DNA of 47,774 nt from Bacteroidaceae bacterium (lineage in GTDB: Bacteria > Bacteroidota > Bacteroidia > Bacteroidales > Bacteroidaceae). The position numbers and the translations under genes were made by a program. Under the pieces are notes generated by a model, which ran no database searches, was not told the origin of the DNA, and saw nothing but the letters and a program-made list of their open reading frames with translations. Below are positions 8,010-15,690 of the stretch, piece by piece (within the stretch, counting starts at the first letter, position 1; each line of letters starts with the position of its first letter). The stretch is taken from contig JAFZVY010000097.1 in assembly GCA_017617575.1 (NCBI GenBank), positions 1 through 47,774 of the forward strand, read 5' to 3'.

Positions 8010-9617
8010 TCACTCGCAGACAGCACGAACAGGGATTCCATACCAACGACCTTCGGGGGAGATTTTGACACCACCACTACTTAAAATATAGCAACATACA
8101 TTGTGACTAGCAGTAGTGTAATCAAGTGAAGACGACCAATAATAACCGTAAAAGCCTGCGTGGTTGAACGAGTTTCCTCTGCGACAGCTGGCAGCAGGAA
8201 GGAAAATATGAGAGTCTGAAAGAGAATAGTCGCTTGATGGAGTCTCAAATTCACTTATTACCAGTCCCTTATCGGATGGTGACTTGGCAGCATATACAAT
8301 ATAGCCAGCTACGCCTGTGCCATTGTAGCTTGATGTCCATACCCAGTAGCAGTTGTTTGTCAGTTCGGTCAGTTCCGTTTGTGTTGGCATACGCCATGCA
8401 CCGCCCCAATTCTGTGTGGCTGCATCATCCTCCGGGTCAAGAGTAATCTTCCAATCTACTATACCGTATGATGAACTTGTGCAATACTTAGTAAGGGTAT
8501 AAGCTCCACTATAGCTCCACTTGTATGTTTCCGAATCACAGAAACTCTTTACATAAGAGTTCTTTGAATTATAATTATAGTTCGTGCCATTCGAAGCATC
8601 TTCCTCACCATATGCCTTAGTCTCGCCCCACGCATAGTACTTTCCGTAATCTATCACACTTTTTGCACCTACGTTCATAGTTGCCCATTTCAAACCAGAT
8701 GGTAAACCAAGGTCAACATATGCGTAGCCGTTTTCATGATCGTCATCAGATGGAGAAGCAGTAAAAAGGTAAGCCTTGCCAGCTACGAGTCTTTTGCCTG
8801 TGAGAGTTGCCATATATGACTTATTGGCAGAAGTTTTGGCTGTAAGTGTGAAGTCACCAGTCGTTGTTGGCAATACAGCAAGATAGAGAGTAAGTGTCTT
8901 GCTTGACGAGGTTGTAATTACGTTATTGAGAGAAAGAGTTACCTCCGACGATATTGCCTTTGATGTAACAGCGCCTGTGGTCACGTCCATTGTCGCAGAT
9001 GTTATAAACACCTTATTACCAAATTTGCTTGCAAGAGTGACACTCTGCCATGTTTCTGCGACTGGCACAGTGAGCTCAAGTACGATGATTGAGGTGACGT
9101 GTTTGAAATCAAAATTCACGTTGCCGTTTGTTGGAACATTTGAAACCGCATACATATAATCATACCCACCACCAATATGATCAAGACTGTTGTTGCCGTT
9201 CTGTGTCTGGCCTGTCATGTCAACTGGAACAGCTGTATAAGGTGTTTCTGAAAGCATATTCTGATAAGGATAATATGCAGCATAAGTGTTGCCGTACATA
9301 AGAGCCCAACCTGCACCATCGAATGATGATGTAGTGCTGTTACCACTACCGTTCTTCAAGACTTGCTTTGCCTGAATGTTTGTAGTAGGAGCAATCGGGA
9401 AGATACCTATTGCTTCGTCATCATCCCACGCAAAGGCAATCTTGCTTCCAGTATTGGTGAGAGTTGTACGAGTATCACCATCATCAAATATGTATGGTTC
9501 TGCTGTGAGAGTCACGTTGCCATTGAACTTTTCACATGTGTTTGAGAGTTCTTCGTCAGAAGAACATGATGTCATCATGGCTGCTGCCACGAAAGACATA
9601 AGGATTTCTTTTTTCAT
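8010..9617 (-). CDS. Fimbrillin-like lipoprotein with C-terminal FISUMP domain
   Basis: The 535-residue protein is predicted to be exported: MKKEILMSFVAAAMMTSC ends in a lipobox-like cysteine at about residue 18, giving a surface or periplasmic lipoprotein. Residues about 30-295 form a fimbrillin-like domain (FDDGDTRTTL, FAWDDDEAIGIFPI, YAAYYPYQN, a typical ending LVAGKAYLFTA). From residue about 300 there is a second domain that starts YVDLGLPSGLKWATMNVGA. It continues with YGKYYAWGE, WRMPTQTELTEL and a C-terminal GIPVRAVCE, as in the Fibrobacter succinogenes major paralogous (FISUMP) domain. The fimbrillin half is clearly related to the lipoprotein at 44551. It follows the ILAGS peptide gene by 18 bp. 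Function is probably surface adhesion or assembly, inferred. Confidence 0.85.
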   Translation of the reverse strand: MKKEILMSFVAAAMMTSCSSDEELSNTCEKFNGNVTLTAEPYIFDDGDTRTTLTNTGSKIAFAWDDDEAIGIFPIAPTTNIQAKQVLKNGSGNSTTSSFDGAGWALMYGNTYAAYYPYQNMLSETPYTAVPVDMTGQTQNGNNSLDHIGGGYDYMYAVSNVPTNGNVNFDFKHVTSIIVLELTVPVAETWQSVTLASKFGNKVFITSATMDVTTGAVTSKAISSEVTLSLNNVITTSSSKTLTLYLAVLPTTTGDFTLTAKTSANKSYMATLTGKRLVAGKAYLFTASPSDDDHENGYAYVDLGLPSGLKWATMNVGAKSVIDYGKYYAWGETKAYGEEDASNGTNYNYNSKNSYVKSFCDSETYKWSYSGAYTLTKYCTSSSYGIVDWKITLDPEDDAATQNWGGAWRMPTQTELTELTNNCYWVWTSSYNGTGVAGYIVYAAKSPSDKGLVISEFETPSSDYSLSDSHIFLPAASCRRGNSFNHAGFYGYYWSSSLDYTTASHNVCCYILSSGGVKISPEGRWYGIPVRAVCE

Positions 9618-9635
9618 TTCTATGCTACGTTTAGA

Positions 9636-9809
9636 TTAATCAATTGATAGTCGTCCTTTTGCCTCAATAGGCATGTCGGGAACAGTTGCATTTCCGTTAG
9701 TTGTACCATTAAATGCTCTGCTATCAGCAGTACTACCAGCAAGAATACTCATGCGCAATCCTGTAGTGTGTTTCATAGCACATGGAGTAATGTAGTTCTT
9801 TGATTTCAT
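9636..9809 (-). CDS. Small peptide with conserved RMSILAGS leader motif (ILAGS peptide 1)
   Basis: This 57-residue product begins MKSKNYITPCAMK, has R-M-S-I-L-A-G-S at residues 19-26, and ends in a polar tail containing TVPDMP. Its first 26 residues match the peptide at 44356 in spacing and in MK.KNY..P and R.SILAGS. The Cys-rich peptide at 38936 shares R.NILAGS. It lacks a hydrophobic stretch and so has no obvious Sec signal. The fimbrillin/FISUMP lipoprotein starts 18 bp downstream, so the two are probably co-transcribed. I do not know a function. The most economical idea is a ribosomal-peptide precursor with a shared leader and a variable core. Confidence 0.75.
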   Translation of the reverse strand: MKSKNYITPCAMKHTTGLRMSILAGSTADSRAFNGTTNGNATVPDMPIEAKGRLSID

Positions 9810-9875
9810 ATCTGTTTGTCATATTATGCCGACTCCTCGCATAGAAATATCTTTTCACTCATTACATACAGGCAC

Positions 9876-9972
9876 AAAAAAAACGTGGAGCCCGAATCTG
9901 TCGCTCGTCCCACGTGTTGAGGCTCTGGCATCGCCCAAATCATCGAAACGAGCAACGCCGAAAGCCCCACGT
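9876..9972 (-). promoter_or_regulatory. Long terminator-like hairpin with U8 in the ILAGS-1 leader
   Basis: In the minus-strand RNA, ACGTGGGGC (9972-9964) pairs with GCTCCACGT (9891-9883; one G-U). Inside it, GTTGCTCGTTTC (9956-9945) pairs with GGGACGAGCGAC (9911-9900) over 12 bp with three G-U pairs. Eight U residues follow directly (9883-9876). This is the shape of an intrinsic terminator, placed between a strong promoter match (10212-10243) and the ILAGS-1 start (9809). It could be an attenuator or the 3' end of a separate small RNA. Confidence 0.6.
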
Positions 9973-10211
9973 AGAATGTATAATGACACACCACAGACAA
10001 AGACACGTAAGGATACAATAATCCCTACACACTCGCTGAGGTATGTATATAAACATCCCAAGGGGCGTTCCCGTTGCTTTGTTTTTGATGATTTGTCTCA
10101 GAACTGCCAGATTCCAACACTTCAAAACCAAAGCGTACAGTTACGCCTTTTTATGTCAGTATGTCTTATCCCACCCACCCTATCAAGGGCTTTCGGTAGG
10201 ATAAAGTGCCA

Positions 10212-10243
10212 CAAAGTTAGGAAAGTAATCCCTTACAGCCAAA
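10212..10243 (-). promoter_or_regulatory. Promoter for the ILAGS-1/fimbrillin transcript
   Basis: On the minus strand TTTG (10243-10240) is followed after 20 bp by TAACTTTG (10219-10212), a full match to the Bacteroidota consensus. It would give a leader of roughly 395 nt before the ATG at 9809, unusually long for this window, where other leaders are tens of nucleotides. Confidence 0.65.
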
Positions 10244-10383
10244 CATTTGAATATGAAATATTACAAAAAAGGGTAATAAAAAAGTTGACAAACATAAAGG
10301 AACATAGACGAAGTGGTCAAAAACACAAAAGCCAAAAAGAGGAATGACTTTCCATTATAACTACGAAACAGGTACGGTTGAAG

Positions 10384-10427
10384 TACTGACTAAGTATTGA
10401 CTAACTACTGACTAAGTACTGACTATG
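10384..10427. repeat. 11-bp tandem array, word TACTGACTA
   Basis: TACTGACTA or TATTGACTA starts at 10384, 10395, 10406 and 10417, exactly 11 bp apart. The word was not noticed at the other array loci. Confidence 0.85.
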
Positions 10428-10780
10428 AACTTTAGGACAATGCTCGGACGAAGATGTGTTGTTCACGAAATCTGAGTGACATAATGTCACCTGATGATTC
10501 ACGAAAGAATTACGAAGGATGCACGAGACATTAGCGAAGGATTGACGGAGGATGACTGTGTGACACAAAGATAATAATCCTTGCTCTTCCGTGACAAAAT
10601 GATAAGGCAGTACGAAGGTCTAAGTAGTCAACTGTAAATAAAATTAAGTTAAACCAGAATCAACCTTTATTAAGATTAAGAGGATAAGTAGTCAATCAAA
10701 TCGTTAAACTACACTCCGGATGGCATGTTAATTGTTAATTATTAATTGTTAATTGTCAGTTTGGTTTGAGTACGTCGCCG

Positions 10781-10861
10781 ACGAACTCTCAGTCCGTCCC
10801 CCAACGTACTCTCAGTTCGTTCGGCACGAACTGTCAGTACGTTCCGCTACGGACTGAACGT
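10781..10861. repeat. 22-bp-period array of semi-palindromic words
   Basis: ACGAACTCTCAGTCCGT (10781), ACGTACTCTCAGTTCGT (10804), ACGAACTGTCAGTACGT (10826) and a partial ACGGACTGAACGT (10849) repeat at 22-23 bp. The array at 45584 has the same architecture and closely similar words, so the two are homologous. Confidence 0.8.
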
Positions 10862-10975
10862 AAAACGTAACTTACATTTCCACCTCTGGCGGTGGACTTT
10901 TAAGAACCCGCCGCCATAGGCGGCTAAATGCGCAATCTACGCAATCTTTTGGACAATCTTAACAATCTTGTTTTC

Positions 10976-11125
10976 TTGCACTAAGGTGCTTATTAGAAAA
11001 ACAGTCAAGAACTTTTCTCACTGACCAGCGGGAAGTAAACAGAACAAAAACAAGAAAAAACAAAATCATGGTTTTCTTTTGTTTTCTTTGGTTTTCCCCT
11101 TGTTTTTCTAATTGGCTGCGTAGCG
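10976..11125 (-). repeat. Dispersed inverted-repeat element, copy A
   Basis: Read on the minus strand, this copy aligns closely with 35198-35325: ends TTAGAAAAACA and TTTTTCTAAT with TGCACTAAGGTGC-type flanks, and shared inner blocks GGGAAAACCAAAGAAAACAA and TTCTTGTTTTTGTTCTGTTT. Copy A carries about 30 extra bases between the inner block and one end. There is no transposase, so it is MITE-like or a structural repeat. Confidence 0.75.
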
Positions 11126-11272
11126 GCACAAAAAACAAGAAAGTGTAAAGATAAAAAAAATGCGTAGATTGGCTATAAGATTGCGTAGATTGGTAATTTA
11201 GCTCCCAAGAGGGAGCGGGTTCTAAAAGATGTTTCAGTGTAGCCAACCAAGGCGATATGTTTTCATGAGGCG

Positions 11273-11310
11273 TAAAAAAAAAGCCTCTCCATGGCGAACC
11301 ATGGAGAGGC
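11273..11310 (-). terminator. Intrinsic terminator of mdh
   Basis: On the minus strand a 12-bp perfect stem (arms GCCTCTCCATGG and its inverse, loop of 4) is followed by nine T residues. It lies 27 bp past the mdh stop codon, a textbook intrinsic terminator. Confidence 0.9.
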
Positions 11311-11336
11311 GTATCGTTTATATCCGAGTAATCAGA

Positions 11337-12329
11337 TTAGAGATTTGGGTTGAGTGTACCCCAATCCTTGATTGCAGGGATGATGTTGAGAGTTACGAGC
11401 TCATCACGCATCTTCTGAAGGTGCTCGTAAGAAGCCTGGAGAGCAGCCATCTCGTCAGCAGTACCCTCTGGTGCTGTGAAGTGAACACCATCCTTGTCGA
11501 TTGTAGTTGGCATAGCCATCATCACGTTCTTGTAACCGAGCTTGTCGCAGTTAACGTAGCAACCAGCAGGGAGTGTGAATGGCTCACCGCCCATAGCGCC
11601 TTCAATCATCTTGACAGCCTGGTAAGCTGGGCTCTGGAATGATGAACGACCACGAAGCTTGATGATGTTAGAACCACCCTGGATTGTATTGTGCTTAATC
11701 TCAGCCCAACGCTCTGCAGAAAGTGGGAGGTCAGCAAGTGGCTTGCCGTCAACCTTCACCTTAGAAGCGAATACAGCCATCTGCTCACCGTGACCACCGT
11801 AAGTGTGTGCACCTGTAACCTTATCCTGCTGTACACCGAACTCCTGAGCGAGCTGCTGCTGGAGACGAGTAGAGTCGAGAGCAGCGAGTGAAGTAAGCTG
11901 GTTTGGCTTAAGACCAGAGTGGATAAGAGCTGTAAGAGCTGTTACGTCTGCTGGGTTGAAGATAACAACAACGTGCTTTACATCTGGGCAATACTCCTTG
12001 ATGTAGTCACCGAACTGTGCAGCAATCTGGCAGTTACCCTTGAGGAGGTCCTCACGAGTCATTCCCTCCTTACGTGGAGCACCACCTGAAGAAATGATGT
12101 ACTTAGCACCTGTGAAAGCAGTCTTTGGGTCAACTGTCCAAGTGATGTTAGCACCTGGGAAAGCGCAATGAGCCATCTCATCTGCTACACCGTGTACACC
12201 TGGCTCGAAGATATCATAAAGACAAATGTTTGGTGTAAGACCAAGCATAAGAACTGATTGAACCATGTTTGAGCCGATCATACCGCCAGCTCCTACAATA
12301 ACGAGTTTTTCGTCTGTTAAGAATGCCAT
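11337..12329 (-). CDS. mdh: Malate dehydrogenase
   Basis: The 330-residue cytoplasmic enzyme interconverts malate and oxaloacetate with NAD in the TCA/fumarate-fermentation pathway. The N-terminal nucleotide-binding loop VGAGGMIGSN (about residues 12-21) and the substrate-binding loop GGAPRKEGMTREDLL are visible. So are the Asp-Arg pair in LDSTRL and the catalytic His in GAHTYGGHGEQM. The length suits the longer MDH form used by Bacteroidales. It is a single transcription unit with its own promoter boxes and a strong terminator. Codon use is G/C-richer than the accessory genes. Confidence 0.95.
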   Translation of the reverse strand: MAFLTDEKLVIVGAGGMIGSNMVQSVLMLGLTPNICLYDIFEPGVHGVADEMAHCAFPGANITWTVDPKTAFTGAKYIISSGGAPRKEGMTREDLLKGNCQIAAQFGDYIKEYCPDVKHVVVIFNPADVTALTALIHSGLKPNQLTSLAALDSTRLQQQLAQEFGVQQDKVTGAHTYGGHGEQMAVFASKVKVDGKPLADLPLSAERWAEIKHNTIQGGSNIIKLRGRSSFQSPAYQAVKMIEGAMGGEPFTLPAGCYVNCDKLGYKNVMMAMPTTIDKDGVHFTAPEGTADEMAALQASYEHLQKMRDELVTLNIIPAIKDWGTLNPNL

Positions 12330-12380
12330 AATGTTTCTGATTTTTTATATTTAATATATAATGTACTTCATTTCGGATTG

Positions 12381-12408
12381 CAAAGTTATCCCTTTATTTC
12401 GGTTCAAA
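12381..12408 (-). promoter_or_regulatory. Promoter of mdh
   Basis: On the minus strand TTTG (12408-12405), then 16 bp, then TAACTTTG (12388-12381). The spacing is slightly short but both boxes match. The leader to the mdh ATG is about 45 nt. Confidence 0.6.
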
Positions 12409-12510
12409 CAATTTTATTAAACGATTTTTCGGCGCAAAAATCAAAAAAAAGACTTTTTACTAACTTTCAAGAGGTAAAAAAACTAAAAGTGGAATGTTCA
12501 TTGTACAATA

Positions 12511-12543
12511 TAGACAGAATACGGAACAAAGTAAGTATCTTTG
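12511..12543 (+). promoter_or_regulatory. Probable promoter of the threonine aldolase gene
   Basis: TATCTTTG at 12536-12543 is a full -7 match; TTG at 12511-12513 is a weaker -33 candidate. Transcription from here would include a roughly 110-bp inverted repeat in the leader. Confidence 0.55.
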
Positions 12544-12596
12544 CAGCCCGTGAGACTACTACGGTTTTCTCTTTGGAACGGAAATACGCATCTCTC

Positions 12597-12707
12597 TTGA
12601 AACACAGAGAGCACTGAGGACTCAGAGGGAAATATTTTATCTTTGAAACGAAGATTTAGAAAATTCATTCTAATCTCCGTGTCCTCTGCGACCTCTGTGT
12701 TTCAGGA
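12597..12707. repeat. Dispersed CACAGAG inverted repeat, copy 1
   Basis: Left arm AAACACAGAGAGCACTGAGG and right arm CCTCTGCGACCTCTGTGTTT are near-inverse and about 65 bp apart. Related copies lie at 13889-13951 and 32954-33035, with half copies near 35346 and 41150. The arms would form a long hairpin in the leader of the aldolase gene. Confidence 0.7.
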
Positions 12708-12734
12708 AAAGACTAATCATTAACAACAAACACT

Positions 12735-13760
12735 ATGTTACATTTCGACACAGACTACATGGAAGGGGCGCACCCAAAGATTATGCAGCGCCTCATGGAA
12801 ACAAACCTCGAACATACCGTGGGCTACGGCTCAGACGAATACAGCGAAAGCGCAAGGGCAAAGATACGCGAGGCGTGCAATGCCCCAGATGCTTTAGTGC
12901 AGTTCCTCGTGGGCGGAACACAGACAAATGCCACGGTCATCGACGCCCTACTACACAGACACGAAGGCGTACTGGCTGCCGAGACGGCTCACATCAACGT
13001 ACATGAGAGCGGAGCTGTGGAGCACAGCGGCCACAAGGTTCTCACTCTTCCATCATACGACGGTAAAGTGAGTGCTGACGATGTAAGGAAATACATCGAC
13101 GACTACTATGCAGACGAGACATACGAACACATGGTGGCTCCGGGAATGCTGTACATCACACAGCCTACGGAGTACGGCACTATATATTCACTCCACGAAC
13201 TCGAGGTACTGAGCGACATCTGCCACTCACGCAACATTCCGCTCTACCTTGACGGTGCACGCCTTGGCTATGCGCTTGCCAGCGACGAGGCGGACTTCAC
13301 ACTTGCCGACATAGCACGTCTTTGCGACGTCTTCTACATTGGCGGCACAAAGGTAGGAGCAATGTTTGGTGAAGCCGTTGTGGCAAGAGCCCCAAAGACT
13401 CTGCCTCACTTCTTCCCACTCGTCAAGCAGCACGGAGCACTCATGGCAAAGGGACGCATGCAGGGAGTACAGTTTGAGACGCTCTTCACGGACAATCTCT
13501 ACGTGGACATTGCCAAGCACGCCGTACGTCTTGCAATGAAACTGCGTGAGGCATTCGTAAGCAAGGGGTACAAGATAGCCGTCAACTCGCCAACCAACCA
13601 GCAGTTTGTCGTTCTTCCAAACGAGACACTGGACAGACTGAAGGCACACGCCACATTCGAGTTATGGGGCATACGCGGCGAACATGAGACAACGGTAAGG
13701 TTCGTAACAAGCTGGGCTACATCCGAGGAAGACGTGGATGCGTTCATTGAGAAAATATAG
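12735..13760 (+). CDS. ltaE: Low-specificity L-threonine aldolase family PLP enzyme
   Basis: The 341-residue fold-type-I PLP enzyme probably cleaves threonine or allo-threonine to glycine and acetaldehyde. Visible landmarks are VGYGSDEY near the N-terminus, FLVGGTQTNATVIDALL (cofactor phosphate region), LDGARLGYA with the PLP-ring Asp, and YIGGTKVGAMFGEAVV with the Schiff-base lysine. The C-terminal small domain ends in RFVTSWATSEEDVDAFIEKI. The length is normal. It could be a related beta-eliminating lyase; the exact substrate is not visible. The stop codon is followed immediately by a C-rich hairpin repeat. Confidence 0.87.
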   Translation: MLHFDTDYMEGAHPKIMQRLMETNLEHTVGYGSDEYSESARAKIREACNAPDALVQFLVGGTQTNATVIDALLHRHEGVLAAETAHINVHESGAVEHSGHKVLTLPSYDGKVSADDVRKYIDDYYADETYEHMVAPGMLYITQPTEYGTIYSLHELEVLSDICHSRNIPLYLDGARLGYALASDEADFTLADIARLCDVFYIGGTKVGAMFGEAVVARAPKTLPHFFPLVKQHGALMAKGRMQGVQFETLFTDNLYVDIAKHAVRLAMKLREAFVSKGYKIAVNSPTNQQFVVLPNETLDRLKAHATFELWGIRGEHETTVRFVTSWATSEEDVDAFIEKI

Positions 13761-13797
13761 GAGCGGCCCCACCCCTGCCCTCCCGAGGGAGGGAGAC
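13761..13797. repeat. G/C-rich hairpin repeat after the aldolase gene
   Basis: C-rich block beginning at the stop codon with the perfect palindrome CCCTCCC-GA-GGGAGGG (13778-13793). Same family as 5356 and 42922; possible terminator hairpin. Confidence 0.65.
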
Positions 13798-13888
13798 GGC
13801 GCACGACTTGCAGACAAAAACACGATTTGTTTTTAGAACGAAAATTTAGAAAATTAAAGAAAATTTATTTTTCTTATCGATTATAAAA

Positions 13889-13951
13889 ACACAGAGAGCA
13901 CAGAGGACTCAGAGATTTTATTATTCTCCATCCTCTGTGCTCCGTGTTCAC
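13889..13951. repeat. Dispersed CACAGAG inverted repeat, copy 2
   Basis: Left arm ACACAGAGAGCACAGAGGAC and right arm TCCTCTGTGCTCCGTGTTCA face each other. Just upstream (13836-13870) is GAACGAAAATTTAGAAAATT, which recurs inverted near 42165-42195. These are dispersed intergenic elements with no coding content. Confidence 0.65.
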
Positions 13952-13962
13952 ACAAGTAATTT

Positions 13963-14025
13963 CTAACTTATAACTTTTAATTTATAACTTTTAACTCTTG
14001 CATCACGAAGGATGAGTGATGCAAG
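13963..14025. repeat. Heptad array and post-stop hairpin at the end of the carbonic-anhydrase operon
   Basis: Units TAACTTA, TAACTTT, TAATTTA, TAACTTT, TAACTCT follow each other at 7 bp. Then CTTGCATCAC (13997-14006) pairs perfectly with GTGATGCAAG (14016-14025), which abuts the minus-strand stop codon at 14026. The hairpin probably marks the transcript end although a U tract is missing. Confidence 0.65.
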
Positions 14026-14538
14026 CTACTTATACCATTCGGCATACATTAGATAGTGCTGTGCTATGCCGACGTTAAGTTCCTTGGCTTGTTCAGGGTC
14101 CACCTTCTTGATGAACTTGGCAGGAACACCGCCCCACAGTTCACCGTCACCAATCTGAGTACCTTTGAGAACCAAGGCACCAGCGGCTACGATGGCTCCC
14201 TCGCCAATGACCGCATCGTCAAGAACCGTTGCACCCATACCTATCAAGGCACCACTCTTCACCTTACAGCCATGAAGGGTGACATTGTGACCAATGGTCA
14301 CGTCGTCACCAATCTCAATGGCTGCCTTCTGATAAAGGGTGTGCAAGCAACTGCCATCCTGAATGTTCACGCGATTGCCAATCTTGATATAGTTCACGTC
14401 ACCACGCACAACGGCATTGAACCACACGGTACAACCGTCGCCCATCGTCACATCGCCAACTATCGTGGCATTCTCGCTGAAATAGCAGTTCTCGCCCCAC
14501 TTAGGAGTAAGACCGCAAACAGTCTTGATAAGTGCCAT
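14026..14538 (-). CDS. Gamma-class carbonic anhydrase family protein
   Basis: The 170-residue protein is a left-handed beta-helix of hexapeptide repeats (for example VGDVTMGDGCTVWFNAVVRG). Histidines sit at the usual metal sites in CLHTLY and IGHNVTLHG. Members of the YrdA/PaaY/gamma-CA class are trimeric metal proteins, some with carbonic anhydrase activity and some with acyl-CoA hydrolase activity. Which applies here cannot be read from sequence. Its ATG shares one base with the stop of the upstream membrane-protein gene (TAATG), so it is translationally coupled and is the last gene of a probable operon starting at gltX. Confidence 0.87.
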   Translation of the reverse strand: MALIKTVCGLTPKWGENCYFSENATIVGDVTMGDGCTVWFNAVVRGDVNYIKIGNRVNIQDGSCLHTLYQKAAIEIGDDVTIGHNVTLHGCKVKSGALIGMGATVLDDAVIGEGAIVAAGALVLKGTQIGDGELWGGVPAKFIKKVDPEQAKELNVGIAQHYLMYAEWYK

Positions 14539-15212
14539 TATTCAAGGTTTGCCTTAAGTTTCAAGTAAGTGATAGCCTGCATATATGCTGCAACCACAGT
14601 TGTATAGTAAACACCGACACAGCAAAGTAAAAGACCTGCGATTGCCACGAAGAATGCAATAAGACCAACAAGGATAAGTTCAAACGCATTATCGCCAGAC
14701 ATGTTCCAACTTGCGCTCAAAGCCTCACCAATGCCTGCCTCATTGTTTTCCATCAAATAATAGCTTGCCCATTCCAATCTTGCCAACAAGTAAATACCAG
14801 GAAGAATACACAAGCAGAAACCACAAGCACAGATAATACCAACGATGAATTCCACAGCAATGATTTTTGCCCAAGTAGCAATGTCCATCTTATATGCATC
14901 AAAAGAAGGAGCAGACTTCACACCTGTAACAATGAGCAAAATCATACGATTGAATCCAATCATGAGAACAGCATAAACAACCCATGCCAAGTAACTCATA
15001 GCACTATTTCCACCCATCAAGTTTTGAAGAGCCAACGCATCATTTTCCTTCATTGCAGTAAGAATTGCGCTATAGTCATAACCTGAACCTGAGATTGCGC
15101 TTTGAATAATTGAAATCACAAAAAAGATTACGGCAAGAGCCAAACCATTCTTCTTTGCCTGTTCCCATGCAGCTGAAAGAATCTCGCTGCTGTCAATTAC
15201 TACTTTCTTCAT
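14538..15212 (-). CDS. Integral membrane protein, YciC/DUF975-like
   Basis: This 224-residue protein has about five hydrophobic helices (ALAVIFFVISIIQSAI, YLAWVVYAVLMIGF, IIAVEFIVGIICACGFCLC, LILVGLIAFFVAIAGLLLCC). The loop segment GFCLCILPGIYLLARLEWASYYLME has the conserved PGI/YL pattern typical of YciC/DUF975-like membrane proteins. Its role is unknown. It overlaps the gamma-CA gene by one base and follows the DUF2752 gene by 48 bp. The start ATG at 15212 gives a soluble N-terminus MKKVVIDSSEILSAAW. Confidence 0.7.
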   Translation of the reverse strand: MKKVVIDSSEILSAAWEQAKKNGLALAVIFFVISIIQSAISGSGYDYSAILTAMKENDALALQNLMGGNSAMSYLAWVVYAVLMIGFNRMILLIVTGVKSAPSFDAYKMDIATWAKIIAVEFIVGIICACGFCLCILPGIYLLARLEWASYYLMENNEAGIGEALSASWNMSGDNAFELILVGLIAFFVAIAGLLLCCVGVYYTTVVAAYMQAITYLKLKANLE

Positions 15213-15260
15213 AAGTTTTTGTTTTTAAGTTTAGTTTTTAATTTAAGTTATAATAAATGT

Positions 15261-15659
15261 TTACATAATATTACGAATGATTCCCCAGAGAGCAAACAAA
15301 CTCATGACTATGAGGAACGTGCGGTCACGCCTGCACCATTCCACCAGCTTCCATCTCTGGGTGGATGGGAAGAGAGTTCCAAGCACCAGTACACCAAAGT
15401 AAGGTGAAATGACGATGAACCCAGCATTCAGTTTCCATGCCTCGTACAGATGCAAGTGCAACAACTCATGCGTTGCCCTCTGCATTCCGCACAACGGACA
15501 CTGAAGTCCCGTCAACCAAAACAACGGACACTTCAACGGCCACGCACTACTGTATGGATTGCCAAAAGCCAAGGCAAGCGCCATTCCCACGATGAGAACA
15601 GCAAGCAATGCCTTGGCTTTCGTTGTTGATTGCCTATGTTGTGATATTTGTTCATCCAT
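15261..15659 (-). CDS. DUF2752 domain membrane protein
   Basis: The 132-residue protein has about three membrane helices and the diagnostic DUF2752 motif CPLFWLTGLQCPLCGMQRA around residues 44-62, with the paired CP and CxxCG(x)xR residues. The family is common in Bacteroidota and of unknown function. It starts 31 bp after the stop of the Kdo transferase gene and is followed 48 bp later by the YciC-like gene, as part of one minus-strand cluster. Confidence 0.85.
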   Translation of the reverse strand: MDEQISQHRQSTTKAKALLAVLIVGMALALAFGNPYSSAWPLKCPLFWLTGLQCPLCGMQRATHELLHLHLYEAWKLNAGFIVISPYFGVLVLGTLFPSTQRWKLVEWCRRDRTFLIVMSLFALWGIIRNIM

Positions 15660-15690
15660 AGTTAGTAGGCGTAAAATAATCGTGTTCTAT

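Larger units (their letters stand above)
10350..11270. other. 920-bp gene-free spacer filled with repeats
   Basis: No convincing gene was found. The stretch holds an 11-bp-period array (10384-10427), a heptad array GTTAATT (about 10729-10758), a 22-bp-period array (10781-10861), small hairpins in the C/G-rich part near 10885-10922, and one copy of a dispersed inverted-repeat element (10976-11125). Confidence 0.7.

Noticed and set aside
9876-9972. Known riboswitch or RNase P/6S RNA in the ILAGS-1 leader
   Set aside because: Hallmark sequences of those RNAs were not found; only a terminator-like hairpin can be supported.
9826-10347. A 173-codon open frame on the plus strand upstream of ILAGS-1
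   Set aside because: Its sequence is basic and low in structure, it is antisense to the leader with its promoter and hairpin, and no family is recognisable.
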